64,000 nucleotides of DNA from Umezawaea sp049997955 (GTDB taxonomy: Bacteria > Actinomycetota > Actinomycetes > Mycobacteriales > Pseudonocardiaceae), in NCBI GenBank assembly GCA_049997955.1, contig JAEBDY010000026.1, positions 1 through 64,000 of the forward strand, in the 5' to 3' direction. Made by a program: the position numbers and the translations under genes. Positions 8,632-15,877 of the stretch are shown piece after piece. Numbering within the stretch: position 1 is the stretch's first letter; the number at the start of each line of letters is the position of its first letter. The notes below the pieces were generated by a model that was not told the origin of the DNA, did no database searches, and was given only the letters and a program-made list of their open reading frames with translations.

Positions 8632-9719
8632 AGTTCCCCTCGCTTGCGCAGGATCAGCAGGAACAGGGGGACGCCGATCAGCGCGGTGAAGACACCGACC
8701 GGCACTTCCAGTGGCGCGAACGCCATGCGCGCCAACGCGTCGGTCCACACCAGGAACGTCGCGCCCACCACCGCGGACAGCGGCAGCAGGAACCGGTGCA
8801 GCGGCCCGACGAGGAACCTCACACCGTGCGGCACGATCAGCCCCACGAACCCGATGGCGCCCACCGCCGCGACCGCGACCGCGGTCAGCAGGGAGGTGGT
8901 GACCAGCAGCACCATCCGCACGGTGCGCACGTCGATGCCCAGCGAGGTGGCGGTGTCCGCGCCGAAGGCGAACCCGTCCAGGGCCGCTGAGCACAGCCAG
9001 ACGACCAGGAGGCCGACGGCGCAGGCGATCGCGCACAGCACGACCGCTTGCCAGCGGGCGGGTGCCATTGAGCCGAGCAGCCAGTAGGTCAGCGCGCGGG
9101 TGCTGTCCGCGTCACCGGAGGACATCAGGATCAGCGAGGTGATGGCGGTGAACAGCTGCCCGACGACGACGCCGGTCAGCACGATGCGCACCGAGTCCAG
9201 GCCGCGGCGGCGAAGGAGCAGCATCAGCAGCGCGAAGGACACCAGGGCACCGAGGAACGCACCGCCGGTCATCCCCAGTTGGGAGCCGGCGAAGCCCAGG
9301 AGCACCACCACCACCGCGCCGGTGGACGCGCCGGAGGACACGCCGAGCAGGTACGGATCGGCCAGCGCGTTGCGCGTCACGCTCTGGAGGGCCGCGCCGC
9401 ACACCGCCAGCGCCGCCCCGACCAGGGCGGCCAGCAGCACCCTGGGCACGCGCAGGTCCCAGATCAGCGAGTCGGCCAGTCGGGGCAGCGGCTGCACGGG
9501 CAGGCCGAACCGCGCACCGACCGAGCGGCCGATCTCCGCCCACCCCATCCCGCCGCCGAGACCGACGCGCAGGGCGACGACCAGCGACACCACCAGGACG
9601 AGCACGCACAACAGGAGAACGGCAACCCGCCGCTCGCCGTCGGTACGCGGTTCGGCGGTGGCGGTCGGCGCGACGACAGGCTCGACCGCGGGGTCCAGCA
9701 GCGTCACCGGATCAGCCAC
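8628..9719 (-). CDS. FecCD-family metal-chelate ABC permease
   Basis: A 363-residue membrane protein with about ten transmembrane segments. Family landmarks include LIWDLRVPRVLLAALVGAALA, the ALADPYLLGVSSGAS segment, and GAIGFVGLIVPHGVRFLVG near the ATPase-coupling helix. The first 35 residues are a hydrophilic cytoplasmic extension rich in Pro, Ala and Thr. The GTG start overlaps the end of the binding-protein gene by 8 nt, and the stop overlaps the ATPase start. As the only permease gene it should act as a homodimer. Confidence 0.93.
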   Translation of the reverse strand: MADPVTLLDPAVEPVVAPTATAEPRTDGERRVAVLLLCVLVLVVSLVVALRVGLGGGMGWAEIGRSVGARFGLPVQPLPRLADSLIWDLRVPRVLLAALVGAALAVCGAALQSVTRNALADPYLLGVSSGASTGAVVVVLLGFAGSQLGMTGGAFLGALVSFALLMLLLRRRGLDSVRIVLTGVVVGQLFTAITSLILMSSGDADSTRALTYWLLGSMAPARWQAVVLCAIACAVGLLVVWLCSAALDGFAFGADTATSLGIDVRTVRMVLLVTTSLLTAVAVAAVGAIGFVGLIVPHGVRFLVGPLHRFLLPLSAVVGATFLVWTDALARMAFAPLEVPVGVFTALIGVPLFLLILRKRGEL

Positions 9720-10707
9720 GGGGAGCGATCTCGTCGAGCTTGGTGGTGAGGGTGCGCAGTGCGTCGACCGTGCGCACGGAGGGGTCCATCTCGATGCCGG
9801 GCAGTTCGATGACCTTCGCGTCGCGCAGGGCCGTCAGCTGCGACACCGCCGGGTGCTCGCGCATCATCGCGAGCTTCTCCGCCGCGCTGTCGCCGGGGTT
9901 GCCGCGCTCGGACAGGTCGCCGATCACGATGACGTCGGGTTGGCGCTTGGCGACCTCGTCCCAGGACACCTCCGGCCACTCCTGGTCCACGTCGTCGAAG
10001 ACGTTGGTCACGCCCGCCAGTCGGCTCATGTGGCTGGCCATGCCGCTTTTCCCCGCCACGTAGGGGATGCCGTTGAAGACCGAGTACACCCACACGACCT
10101 TCAGCCCGGCGGGGCGCTTCTCCCCCGCGGCGCGGGCTCGGTCCAGGACCGCCCGCTGCTCGGACACCAGCTGGGCGGCGCGGTCGGAGACGCCCAGTGC
10201 CCTCCCCAGGTCCTCGAAGTCGCGGAACATCCGCTCGAAGGGCTCGGTCTTGCCGTCGGGGCAGTTGACCGCGCTGACGAACGCGGGCACGCCGAGCTGC
10301 TCCAGCTCGTCGCGCGTGCCTGCGCGGTCGGCGGTGAACAGCTCCTTGAACGAGGCCACCACCAGGTCCGGGTTGGCCGCGCGCAGCGGTTCGGCGGTGA
10401 GGACCTTCGGCGAGAGCACGGGGATCTTCGAGTACGCCTCGGTGTACTGCGGCGACACCTTGGTCTTGAGGTTGGCCGTGCCCGCGAGCCGGTCGCCGAC
10501 ACCCAGCGCCAGCAGCGTTTCCGTCGAGGACTGGTCCAGGGCGACGATCCGCTGCGGCGTGCCGTCGAAGGCGAGCCGCTTGCCGCAGCTGTCGATCGCG
10601 ACCGCGCCGGACGAAGCGGGTGTGCTCGGGGCGTTCTCCGGTGTGGCGCACGCGGCGGCCAACACCGCTGCGGCGACGACGGATACCAACCGGGCGGAAC
10701 GCGACAT
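9712..10707 (-). CDS. Metal-chelate ABC transporter substrate-binding lipoprotein (FepB/FecB type)
   Basis: A 331-residue exported binding protein. The signal peptide ends in a lipobox-like VLAAAC near residue 20, which would anchor it to the membrane outer face. The periplasmic-binding-protein fold of the TroA/FecB group is visible in RIVALDQSSTETLLALGVGDRLAG, AANPDLVVAS and DVIVIGDLSERGN. The start ATG follows GTGGAGGGTCC. It is the first gene of the leftward operon. Its promoter region (10708-10791) is shared with the exporter and carries the Zur-like box. The ligand is predicted to be a metal-chelate complex; zinc rather than iron is suggested only by the operator similarity. Confidence 0.9.
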   Translation of the reverse strand: MSRSARLVSVVAAAVLAAACATPENAPSTPASSGAVAIDSCGKRLAFDGTPQRIVALDQSSTETLLALGVGDRLAGTANLKTKVSPQYTEAYSKIPVLSPKVLTAEPLRAANPDLVVASFKELFTADRAGTRDELEQLGVPAFVSAVNCPDGKTEPFERMFRDFEDLGRALGVSDRAAQLVSEQRAVLDRARAAGEKRPAGLKVVWVYSVFNGIPYVAGKSGMASHMSRLAGVTNVFDDVDQEWPEVSWDEVAKRQPDVIVIGDLSERGNPGDSAAEKLAMMREHPAVSQLTALRDAKVIELPGIEMDPSVRTVDALRTLTTKLDEIAPRG

Positions 10708-10744
10708 GGACCCTCCACTGCTCGATCAACGACTCGGCTACCCT

Positions 10745-10762
10745 GACACGATAATCATTACC
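10745..10762. promoter_or_regulatory. Putative Zur operator between the divergent metallophore-type operons
   Basis: The sequence GACACGATAATCATTACC, read on the minus strand as GGTAATGATTATCGTGTC, matches the ribosomal-protein-operon box at 14483-14500 (GGAAATGATTGTCATTTC) at 14 of 18 positions. Both boxes are followed on the minus strand by the same AGGGTAGC, which would fit a shared -10 element. The box lies 37 bp from the binding-protein start and 29 bp from the exporter start, so one repressor could control both directions. The identity of the regulator is inferred. Confidence 0.65.
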
Positions 10763-10791
10763 AAATCAAGTCCCCCGCGAAGAGGAGTCCC

Positions 10792-12021
10792 GTGGTGCGT
10801 CTCGCTGTCCCCGCCGAGCGGCAATCGGCATCGGTGTTCCGGAACACCTCCTTCCTCCGGCTCTGGACGGGCACCACCGCATCCGGTATAGCCACGTGGT
10901 CGCTGCCGTTCATCCTCGGCCTGGCGGTGCTCGAACGGTCCATCACCGCGGTGGAACTGGGCATCGTGCTCGCCGCCCGCACGGCCGGTTTCCTCGCCGC
11001 CGTCCCGGTGGCCGGGGTGCTGGCCGACCGGCACGACCGGCGCCGGGTGGTCCTGTGGGCCGGTGTGGTCGCCGGGCTCGCGGCACCGGTGATCGCACTG
11101 GGCACGGGGCGCTCGGTCGTGGTGATGGCGCTGGCCGCCGCGGTCGTCGGCGCGGGGCAGGGCGCCTGCCGCCCCGCGTTCCAAGCGCTGACCGCCGAGG
11201 TCGTCGCCGAGGACCGGCGGCAGCAGGCCAACGCGGCCCTCACCCTCTCCGTGCGGGTCACCACGCTCGTGGCCCCCGGTCTCACCGCGCTGCTCGCCGT
11301 CGTGGTCGACACAAGGGTCCTGCTCATCGCCACCGGCGTGCTGTGGCTGGGCGCGGCGCTCATCCCCCCGGCGGGCACCGGCCGGGGCCGGACCGCGACG
11401 GACGACGCCGGAACGCGCTTCACCGCGGACTTCCTCGACGGCATCCGCGAAGCCCGCAGGCACCCGTGGTTCCTGGCGGGCCTGGGCGCGCTCACCGCGG
11501 TGATCGCCACCGGCTACTCCGCCACCGGCGTGGTGCTGCCGCTGGTCAGCCGGGACCGCTACGGCACCGAGACCGTGCTCGCCGCCGCACTCACCGCCTA
11601 CACGCTCGGCGCGCTCGTCGGCGCGGTCCTCGTCGCTCGCTGGAAGCCCCGCGCGCAGGGGTGGACCGCCCTCGCGGGCTTGGCCTGCTACGGGTTCGCA
11701 CCGCTGAGCCTGCTGCTCCCCGTCCCGGCCGCGGTGGTCGTGGCCGCCTACGTCCTGGCGGGCGTGGGTATCGAACTGTTCAACGTGCCGTGGTTCACGG
11801 CCACCCAGAGGGAGGTCGATCCCCGGATGCTGGCACGGGTGTCCTCATTGGACTTCCTGATGTCCTACGGCCTCGCCCCGGTCGGCCTGGCGTTGATCGC
11901 CCCCGCGATCTCCCACTTCGGTCCGGAACCGGTGCTGGCGGCCTGCGCGGTCATCTGCTTCGCCGCGCCCGCCGCCGCGGCGCTCGTGCCGTCCTCACGC
12001 GGTTTCCGGGCAGTCCGGTGA
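10792..12021 (+). CDS. MFS transporter, probable exporter
   Basis: A 409-residue protein with about 12 hydrophobic segments and the MFS cytoplasmic loop signature VAGVLADRHDRRRVVL between helices 2 and 3. It resembles the DHA3-like exporters often found beside siderophore genes (EntS type). AGAGGAG precedes the GTG start; a second GTG follows immediately. It overlaps the dioxygenase gene by 4 nt (GTGA). Divergence from an uptake system with a shared operator fits secretion of a metallophore whose loaded form is reimported by the FecBCD-type transporter. Confidence 0.88.
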   Translation: MVRLAVPAERQSASVFRNTSFLRLWTGTTASGIATWSLPFILGLAVLERSITAVELGIVLAARTAGFLAAVPVAGVLADRHDRRRVVLWAGVVAGLAAPVIALGTGRSVVVMALAAAVVGAGQGACRPAFQALTAEVVAEDRRQQANAALTLSVRVTTLVAPGLTALLAVVVDTRVLLIATGVLWLGAALIPPAGTGRGRTATDDAGTRFTADFLDGIREARRHPWFLAGLGALTAVIATGYSATGVVLPLVSRDRYGTETVLAAALTAYTLGALVGAVLVARWKPRAQGWTALAGLACYGFAPLSLLLPVPAAVVVAAYVLAGVGIELFNVPWFTATQREVDPRMLARVSSLDFLMSYGLAPVGLALIAPAISHFGPEPVLAACAVICFAAPAAAALVPSSRGFRAVR

Positions 12022-12752
12022 CCGGCGTCGTCCCCGACCGCGTCGACGCCGCCGATCCCGATGCCCGCCGAGCGCTGGCCGAGGCCGGAGCGGTGGTGCT
12101 GACGGGGTTGCCCGCCGTCCCCGACTCGCTGGCCGTGGCCGCGGCGTGGCTGTTCGGCGCCGGCCTGCGAGAGCTGTTCCCCCACCGGACCAGGCGCTCG
12201 GTGGACGGTGACGTGGTGCCGTTGCACGCCGACAGCTTCGACGTCGTGGTCGACATCGGCGGCACTCCCACCCGTCGCCGCCACCCCGACGAGGACCACG
12301 TCCTGGTCATGCTCGCGCGACAGGCGCCCGCGGGAGGCGAGTCGTTCGCGCTCGACGCCCACATCTTCACCGACTCCCTGCCCGCGGACCTGAGGGCCTT
12401 CCTCGCCGACACCGACGTGGACCTCTACGGTCGGTGGGCGGGTACCCGCGGCCTGCCCGCCATCCCGAGGGTCGGCAGGCACGTCGAACACACCCGCACC
12501 GGTCGGCGCATCACCCGCCGCACCGACGGCGCAGTGCCGCTGCACCGCGACCCCGACTCCGCCCGCGTCACCGCCATGCTGGCCCGCCTCGGCGAGGAGA
12601 TCGATCGCGTGCAGCCCACCCTGCCCCGCTTCTCCTTGGAGGTGGGCGACGTGCTCGCGCTCGACAACTACCGCTGCTGGCACGGCCGCGACCCCCACAC
12701 CGGCGAGCGCGCCACCCACATCCAAACCCTGCGCACGGCCGACGCGGGCTGA
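12018..12752 (+). CDS. TauD/TfdA-family Fe(II)/2-oxoglutarate-dependent dioxygenase
   Basis: A 244-residue enzyme. The iron ligands are visible as HAD (His70, Asp72) in VVPLHADSFDVVV and the distal His222 in NYRCWHGRDP. The 2-oxoglutarate-binding Arg lies in HIQTLRTADAG at the C-terminus. Translation is coupled to the exporter by a GTGA overlap. Family members hydroxylate or desaturate amino-acid-like substrates, so it probably tailors the small molecule made by this locus. It ends 206 bp before the convergent L32 gene, with a hairpin terminator between them. Confidence 0.87.
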   Translation: MTGVVPDRVDAADPDARRALAEAGAVVLTGLPAVPDSLAVAAAWLFGAGLRELFPHRTRRSVDGDVVPLHADSFDVVVDIGGTPTRRRHPDEDHVLVMLARQAPAGGESFALDAHIFTDSLPADLRAFLADTDVDLYGRWAGTRGLPAIPRVGRHVEHTRTGRRITRRTDGAVPLHRDPDSARVTAMLARLGEEIDRVQPTLPRFSLEVGDVLALDNYRCWHGRDPHTGERATHIQTLRTADAG

Positions 12753-12897
12753 CCGACGCCCCCAGTGGCCCCACCACACCACTCCGGCGCGCCTGGACCG
12801 CTCGAACAGCCCTCACCCCTGACCGGACGAAGGAGTCAGGTCGCCTCCGGCCAAGCCGAGGACGACCGGTGACCGCCCGCTTGCCGGGGTTGCGAGT

Positions 12898-12932
12898 GGG
12901 GACGGCCCCGCCTGACGGGCGAGGCCGTCCCC
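12898..12932. terminator. Bidirectional hairpin terminator
   Basis: GGGGACGGCC pairs perfectly with GGCCGTCCCC, and the stem extends inwards by a few more GC pairs after one mismatch around a short loop. It lies between the convergent dioxygenase (+) and L32 (-) genes, where it would serve both. There is no U-tract, as is usual in these genomes. Confidence 0.7.
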
Positions 12933-12958
12933 TCATGGACGAGCGGCACCGACAACCG

Positions 12959-13120
12959 TCACAACAAGCCGCGCCGGTAGGCCGCGACGAGGCGCCGGGG
13001 CACCGAGAGCTTGCGGCCGTCGAGGGTGGTGACCGGAACCAGGTCGGGCACCACGGCCTTCCACTGCGAGCGGCGGTGGCGGGTGTTGCTGCGCGAGGTC
13101 TTCCTCTTGGGGACCGCCAT
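12959..13120 (-). CDS. rpmF: Ribosomal protein L32, zinc-independent (C-) paralogue
   Basis: A 53-residue protein beginning MAVPKRKTSRSNTRHRRSQW, the invariant L32 N-terminus. The normal zinc-ribbon cysteines are absent: the C-terminal half (VPDLVPVTTLDGRKLSVPRR) contains no Cys. Such paralogues replace the zinc-binding L32 when zinc is scarce. It starts one nucleotide after the L31 stop and is the last gene of the leftward Zur-type operon. Confidence 0.92.
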   Translation of the reverse strand: MAVPKRKTSRSNTRHRRSQWKAVVPDLVPVTTLDGRKLSVPRRLVAAYRRGLL

Positions 13121-13121
13121 G

Positions 13122-13373
13122 TCAGTGGTTCCTCTTCCCGTAGCGGCGGTTGAACTTCTCGACCCGGCCCGCGGTGTCCACCACGCGCTGGTTTCCGGTC
13201 CAGAACGGGTGCGAGTCCGAGGTGACGTCCACGGTGATGAGCGGGTAGGTGTTGCCGTCCTCCCACTGCACCGTCCGGGTCGACGTCACCGTCGACCGGG
13301 TGAGGAACGCCTTGCCCGTCGACTGGTCCCGGAAGACCACCGGGTGGTAGTCCGGGTGGATGCCCTGCTTCAC
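13122..13373 (-). CDS. rpmE2: Ribosomal protein L31 type B, zinc-independent
   Basis: An 83-residue type B L31 (starts KQGIHPDYHPVVFRD after GTG, ends EKFNRRYGKRNH) with no cysteine, so it lacks the CxxC zinc site of type A L31. The GTG start overlaps the stop of the CobW-like gene (GTGA), coupling translation. It replaces the zinc-binding version on ribosomes during zinc limitation. Confidence 0.95.
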   Translation of the reverse strand: MKQGIHPDYHPVVFRDQSTGKAFLTRSTVTSTRTVQWEDGNTYPLITVDVTSDSHPFWTGNQRVVDTAGRVEKFNRRYGKRNH

Positions 13374-14467
13374 GATTCCTCCATCTCGTCGTGCCACTCG
13401 GCGAACGGGTCGACGAACGTCAACTCGTCCACCAGTGCCAATTCCTCGTCGGTCACCAGCGCGGCGCTCAGCGCGGTGACGATCGCCTCCTGCGTTCCGG
13501 GTGCCGCGGTGATGACGACCAGCTCCTGCGACCGGTCGCCGTAGTCCGGGTCCCACGTCGCCGAGGCCGCCACCTGGCGTTCGACCGGGAACTCCGACCA
13601 GTCGTCCACGGCGGCCAGCCACGGCCCGAGGTTGCCCACGCTCAGCCCTCCACCCGCCGATTCCAGCCACAGCGCGGTGTCCGGTTGACTCGCCACCCAC
13701 ACGCGGCCGCGGGTTCGCACGACGCCGTCGAACAGGACGTCGAGCGCCTCGTGCAGCCGCATCGGGTGGAACGGGCGCCGTTGGACGAAGTGGACGACCG
13801 CCACCCCGTGCGCGGGTTCCAGCGGCGGCTGCCCGTGCAGCAGCGTGCCGAAACCGTCGTCGAAACCGCCCCGGCGCGCGCCGCCGGGGATGGCGGCCAG
13901 CAGGGCGGTGACGTCCAGCGCGTGCCGGTCGCGTCGTGGTGCGCGTGGGTTGAGCCGGTCCAACACGGAATCCAGCACCGGGTCGGACCCGGTACCGGCG
14001 AGCACCAGGGCGTCGGCGAACTCGGCCTGCCCCACGACGACCTGCGCCACGGTCCGGTCGTCGCCGTCGGCGGCGCCCAAGCCGCGGTCGACCATCGAGT
14101 CCTCGCCGGTGGCGTCGGCCAGCCACGTGCTCCGGTCCACCACGGTGATCACGGCTCCCACCCGGACGTCGGCCTCGCGCAGGGCGAAGCAGACGGCTTC
14201 GGGCTCCAGCGCGGGGTCCAGGTGGACCACGACCCGGCCGCCGAGCCGTTCGAGCAGGGGCAGCAGGTCCAGGCGCAGGGTGCAGGAGACGCAGCCGTGC
14301 GCGAGTTCCAGCACGGTCAGTTCGCCGTCGACCCACCGACGCACCACGCCGTCGGCGAGGTCGCGCAGGTCGTGGCGCACCAGCACCGATCCCGGACAGG
14401 CGCGCCAGAACTCCTCAGCCACGTCGTGGTCGGCCAGTCCGGCCACCAGTACGACCTCTGTTCGCAT
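13370..14467 (-). CDS. CobW/COG0523-like protein lacking a P-loop (Mrf-like)
   Basis: A 365-residue member of the CobW/COG0523 superfamily. The N-terminus (MRTEVVLVAGLADHDVAEEF) has the first beta strand of the GTPase but no GxxxxGKT/S, so nucleotide binding is doubtful. The metal motif is reduced to GCVSC (Cys59, Cys62) instead of CxCC. The CobW C-terminal domain is present (QRRPFHPMRLHEAL, about 230). In mycobacteria a COG0523-like gene in the equivalent zinc-independent ribosomal-protein operon encodes Mrf, a ribosome-hibernation recruitment factor. Same operon position and divergent active site make an Mrf-like role more likely than a zinc-chaperone GTPase. The start ATG lies directly behind the Zur-type box, giving a very short leader. 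Confidence 0.8.
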   Translation of the reverse strand: MRTEVVLVAGLADHDVAEEFWRACPGSVLVRHDLRDLADGVVRRWVDGELTVLELAHGCVSCTLRLDLLPLLERLGGRVVVHLDPALEPEAVCFALREADVRVGAVITVVDRSTWLADATGEDSMVDRGLGAADGDDRTVAQVVVGQAEFADALVLAGTGSDPVLDSVLDRLNPRAPRRDRHALDVTALLAAIPGGARRGGFDDGFGTLLHGQPPLEPAHGVAVVHFVQRRPFHPMRLHEALDVLFDGVVRTRGRVWVASQPDTALWLESAGGGLSVGNLGPWLAAVDDWSEFPVERQVAASATWDPDYGDRSQELVVITAAPGTQEAIVTALSAALVTDEELALVDELTFVDPFAEWHDEMEES

Positions 14468-14482
14468 GTGCGCTACCCTAAC

Positions 14483-14500
14483 GGAAATGATTGTCATTTC
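14483..14500. promoter_or_regulatory. Zur box between divergent zinc-independent ribosomal protein operons
   Basis: GAAATGA-TTG-TCATTTC (14484-14500) is a perfect palindrome with 7-bp arms and a 3-bp centre, close to known actinobacterial Zur operators. It lies in the 49-bp gap between the CobW-like gene (-) and L28 (+). On the minus strand TAGGGT follows it at a distance fitting a -10 box, and the CobW-like mRNA would be almost leaderless. Zinc-bound Zur would repress both operons. Confidence 0.85.
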
Positions 14501-14516
14501 GGAAATGGAGGTTGGC

Positions 14517-14756
14517 GTGTCCTCACGGCACTGCCAGGTGACCGGGCGCGAACCCGGCTTCGGCAAGCAGGTCTCGCACAGCAACCGGCGCACGTCCCGG
14601 CGCTGGCTGCCCAACACCCAGCGCCGCCGGTACTGGCTGCCCTCGGAGAACCGGTTCGTCGCGCTGACGGTGTCCGTCAAGGGCATCAAGACCGTGGACC
14701 GGCGGGGCATCGAGTCCGTGGTCGCCGAGTTGCGCAAGCAGGGGGTGAAGCTCTGA
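14517..14756 (+). CDS. rpmB: Ribosomal protein L28, zinc-independent paralogue
   Basis: A 79-residue L28 (SSRHCQVTGREPGFGKQVSHSNRRT). I chose the GTG at 14517 because AATGGAGG stands 5 nt upstream and the N-terminus then matches L28; an ATG ten codons earlier lies inside the operator. One Cys remains (in RHCQVTG), but the second half of a zinc-binding CxxC pattern is missing. First gene of the rightward L28-L33-S14-S18 operon. Confidence 0.92.
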   Translation: MSSRHCQVTGREPGFGKQVSHSNRRTSRRWLPNTQRRRYWLPSENRFVALTVSVKGIKTVDRRGIESVVAELRKQGVKL

Positions 14757-14923
14757 TGGCCAAGAGCACCGACGTGCGGCCGATCATCAAGCTCCGGTCC
14801 ACGGCCGGAACCGGCTACACCTACGTGACCCGCAAGAACCGCCGCAACGACCCCGACCGGCTCGTGCTGCGCAAGTTCGACCCGGTCGTGCGGCGGCACG
14901 TCGACTTCAAGGAGGAACGCTGA
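14756..14923 (+). CDS. rpmG: Ribosomal protein L33, zinc-independent paralogue
   Basis: A 55-residue L33 (MAKSTDVRPIIKLRSTAGTG, then YTYVTRKNRRNDPDRL) without cysteines, whereas the zinc-binding form carries two CxxC motifs. Its ATG shares one base with the L28 stop (TGATG). It supplies the 50S subunit when zinc is limiting. Confidence 0.94.
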   Translation: MAKSTDVRPIIKLRSTAGTGYTYVTRKNRRNDPDRLVLRKFDPVVRRHVDFKEER

Positions 14924-15219
14924 TGGCCAAGAAGTCCAAGATCGCCAAGGACCGGCAGCGGCGCGAGGTCGTCGCCCGGTACGCGGAGCGCAGGCGGGAA
15001 CTGAAGGAACTCGTCCGCGCGGACCCCGCCCGCCGCGACGAGGCGCTGGCCGCGCTTCAGCGGCGGCCCCGCGACGCCAGTCCCACGCGGCTGCGCAACC
15101 GCGACACCGTCGACGGCCGTCCGCGAGCGTTCTTCCGCGCGTTCGGGCTCTCCCGGATCAGGCTGCGGGAGATGGCCCACCGGGGGGAGTTGCCCGGCGT
15201 GACCAAGTCGAGCTGGTAG
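14923..15219 (+). CDS. rpsN: Ribosomal protein S14, zinc-independent long form
   Basis: A 98-residue long-form S14 (MAKKSKIAKDRQRREVVARY; PRDASPTRLRNRDTVDGRPR; FGLSRIRLREMAHRGELPGV). The zinc-binding form is about 61 residues with CxxC pairs; this one has no Cys. It starts by TGATG overlap with L33. Nine bases carrying AGGAGGAG separate it from S18. Confidence 0.94.
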   Translation: MAKKSKIAKDRQRREVVARYAERRRELKELVRADPARRDEALAALQRRPRDASPTRLRNRDTVDGRPRAFFRAFGLSRIRLREMAHRGELPGVTKSSW

Positions 15220-15227
15220 GAGGAGAA

Positions 15228-15461
15228 GTGCCCCGCCCCGAACGCCCCGTCAAGCGCCGCTCGAACCTGCTGACCAGGGAGGGCTTGGCCACAGTGGACT
15301 GGAAGGACGTGGCGCTGCTGCGGAGGTTCATCTCCGACCGCGGCAAGATCCGCTCCCGGCGGGTCTCCGGTCTGACGCCGCAGCAGCAGCACCACGTCGC
15401 CACCGCGATCAAGAACGCTCGCGAAATGGCCCTGCTCCCCTACCCCACCAAAGGTCGCTGA
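15228..15461 (+). CDS. rpsR: Ribosomal protein S18, zinc-independent paralogue
   Basis: A 77-residue S18 (KRRSNLLTREGLATVDWKDV; LLRRFISDRGKIRSRRVSGL; KNAREMALLPY). It lacks the N-terminal cysteine found in many S18 proteins. GTG start with AGGAGGAGAA just upstream. Last gene of the operon; a strong hairpin follows seven bases after its stop. Confidence 0.93.
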   Translation: MPRPERPVKRRSNLLTREGLATVDWKDVALLRRFISDRGKIRSRRVSGLTPQQQHHVATAIKNAREMALLPYPTKGR

Positions 15462-15467
15462 GCACGT

Positions 15468-15500
15468 CGGTGTGCTCCGCCGCCACGGCGGAGCACACCG
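15468..15500 (+). terminator. Hairpin terminator after the S18 gene
   Basis: CGGTGTGCTCCGCCG and CGGCGGAGCACACCG are perfect 15-bp arms around a CCA loop, beginning seven bases after the S18 stop. It closes the zinc-independent ribosomal operon and separates it from the CobW remnant. Confidence 0.85.
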
Positions 15501-15553
15501 ACCGCACCGTCCTCCACGACGATCACCGGGTCGACACGGCTTCCGCTGCGCGC

Positions 15554-15655
15554 GTTCCCGTCACGGTGCTGTCCGGCTTCCTCACCGCGGGCAAGACCAC
15601 GCTGCTCGACCACGTGCTCGCCAACCGCGAGGGATGCCGGATGGCGGTGGTGGTG
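15554..15655 (+). pseudogene. Decayed N-terminus of a COG0523/CobW GTPase with an intact P-loop
   Basis: The frame reads VPVTVLSGFLTAGKTTLLDH and on to about 34 residues, a textbook COG0523 start with a Walker A motif (Gly-Ala to Thr-Ala aside). It then loses all similarity after MAVVV, where relatives continue with a conserved Asn-Asp. The only in-frame GTG start upstream lies inside the S18 terminator. The rest of the 15462-15877 gap holds no recognisable coding sequence. The second half should contain the TerC promoter; an AT-richer patch occurs at 15695-15715. This is the relic of a true zinc-chaperone-type GTPase beside its P-loop-less relative. Confidence 0.7.
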
Positions 15656-15877
15656 ACTGCGAGAATGCGCCGAGACGCGATAGGGCGGCTTTCCGTGAAA
15701 ATCTTTTGGTTTTCTTGGGCGGTCCTTGCGTTCGACCTTGTCGAAATGGTGTCGCCTTCGCCACACGAGTCTCAACCGAGTGGGGACGACGTCCATCGGG
15801 CATCATTCATCCAAGCCGGCCCGCAGCGGCGGGACCGGTCTCTCACCACTTCCGCGGTGGTCTAGGAAAGGACGCGA

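Noticed and set aside
15697..15714. GAAAA-N8-TTTTC as a third Zur box before TerC
   Set aside because: It lacks the ATGATT core shared by the two convincing boxes, and the arms are low-complexity A/T runs.
15470..15865. Possible intact small CobW-like gene
   Set aside because: Its only start lies inside the S18 terminator hairpin, and similarity ends after about 34 conserved residues, so it is treated as a relic.
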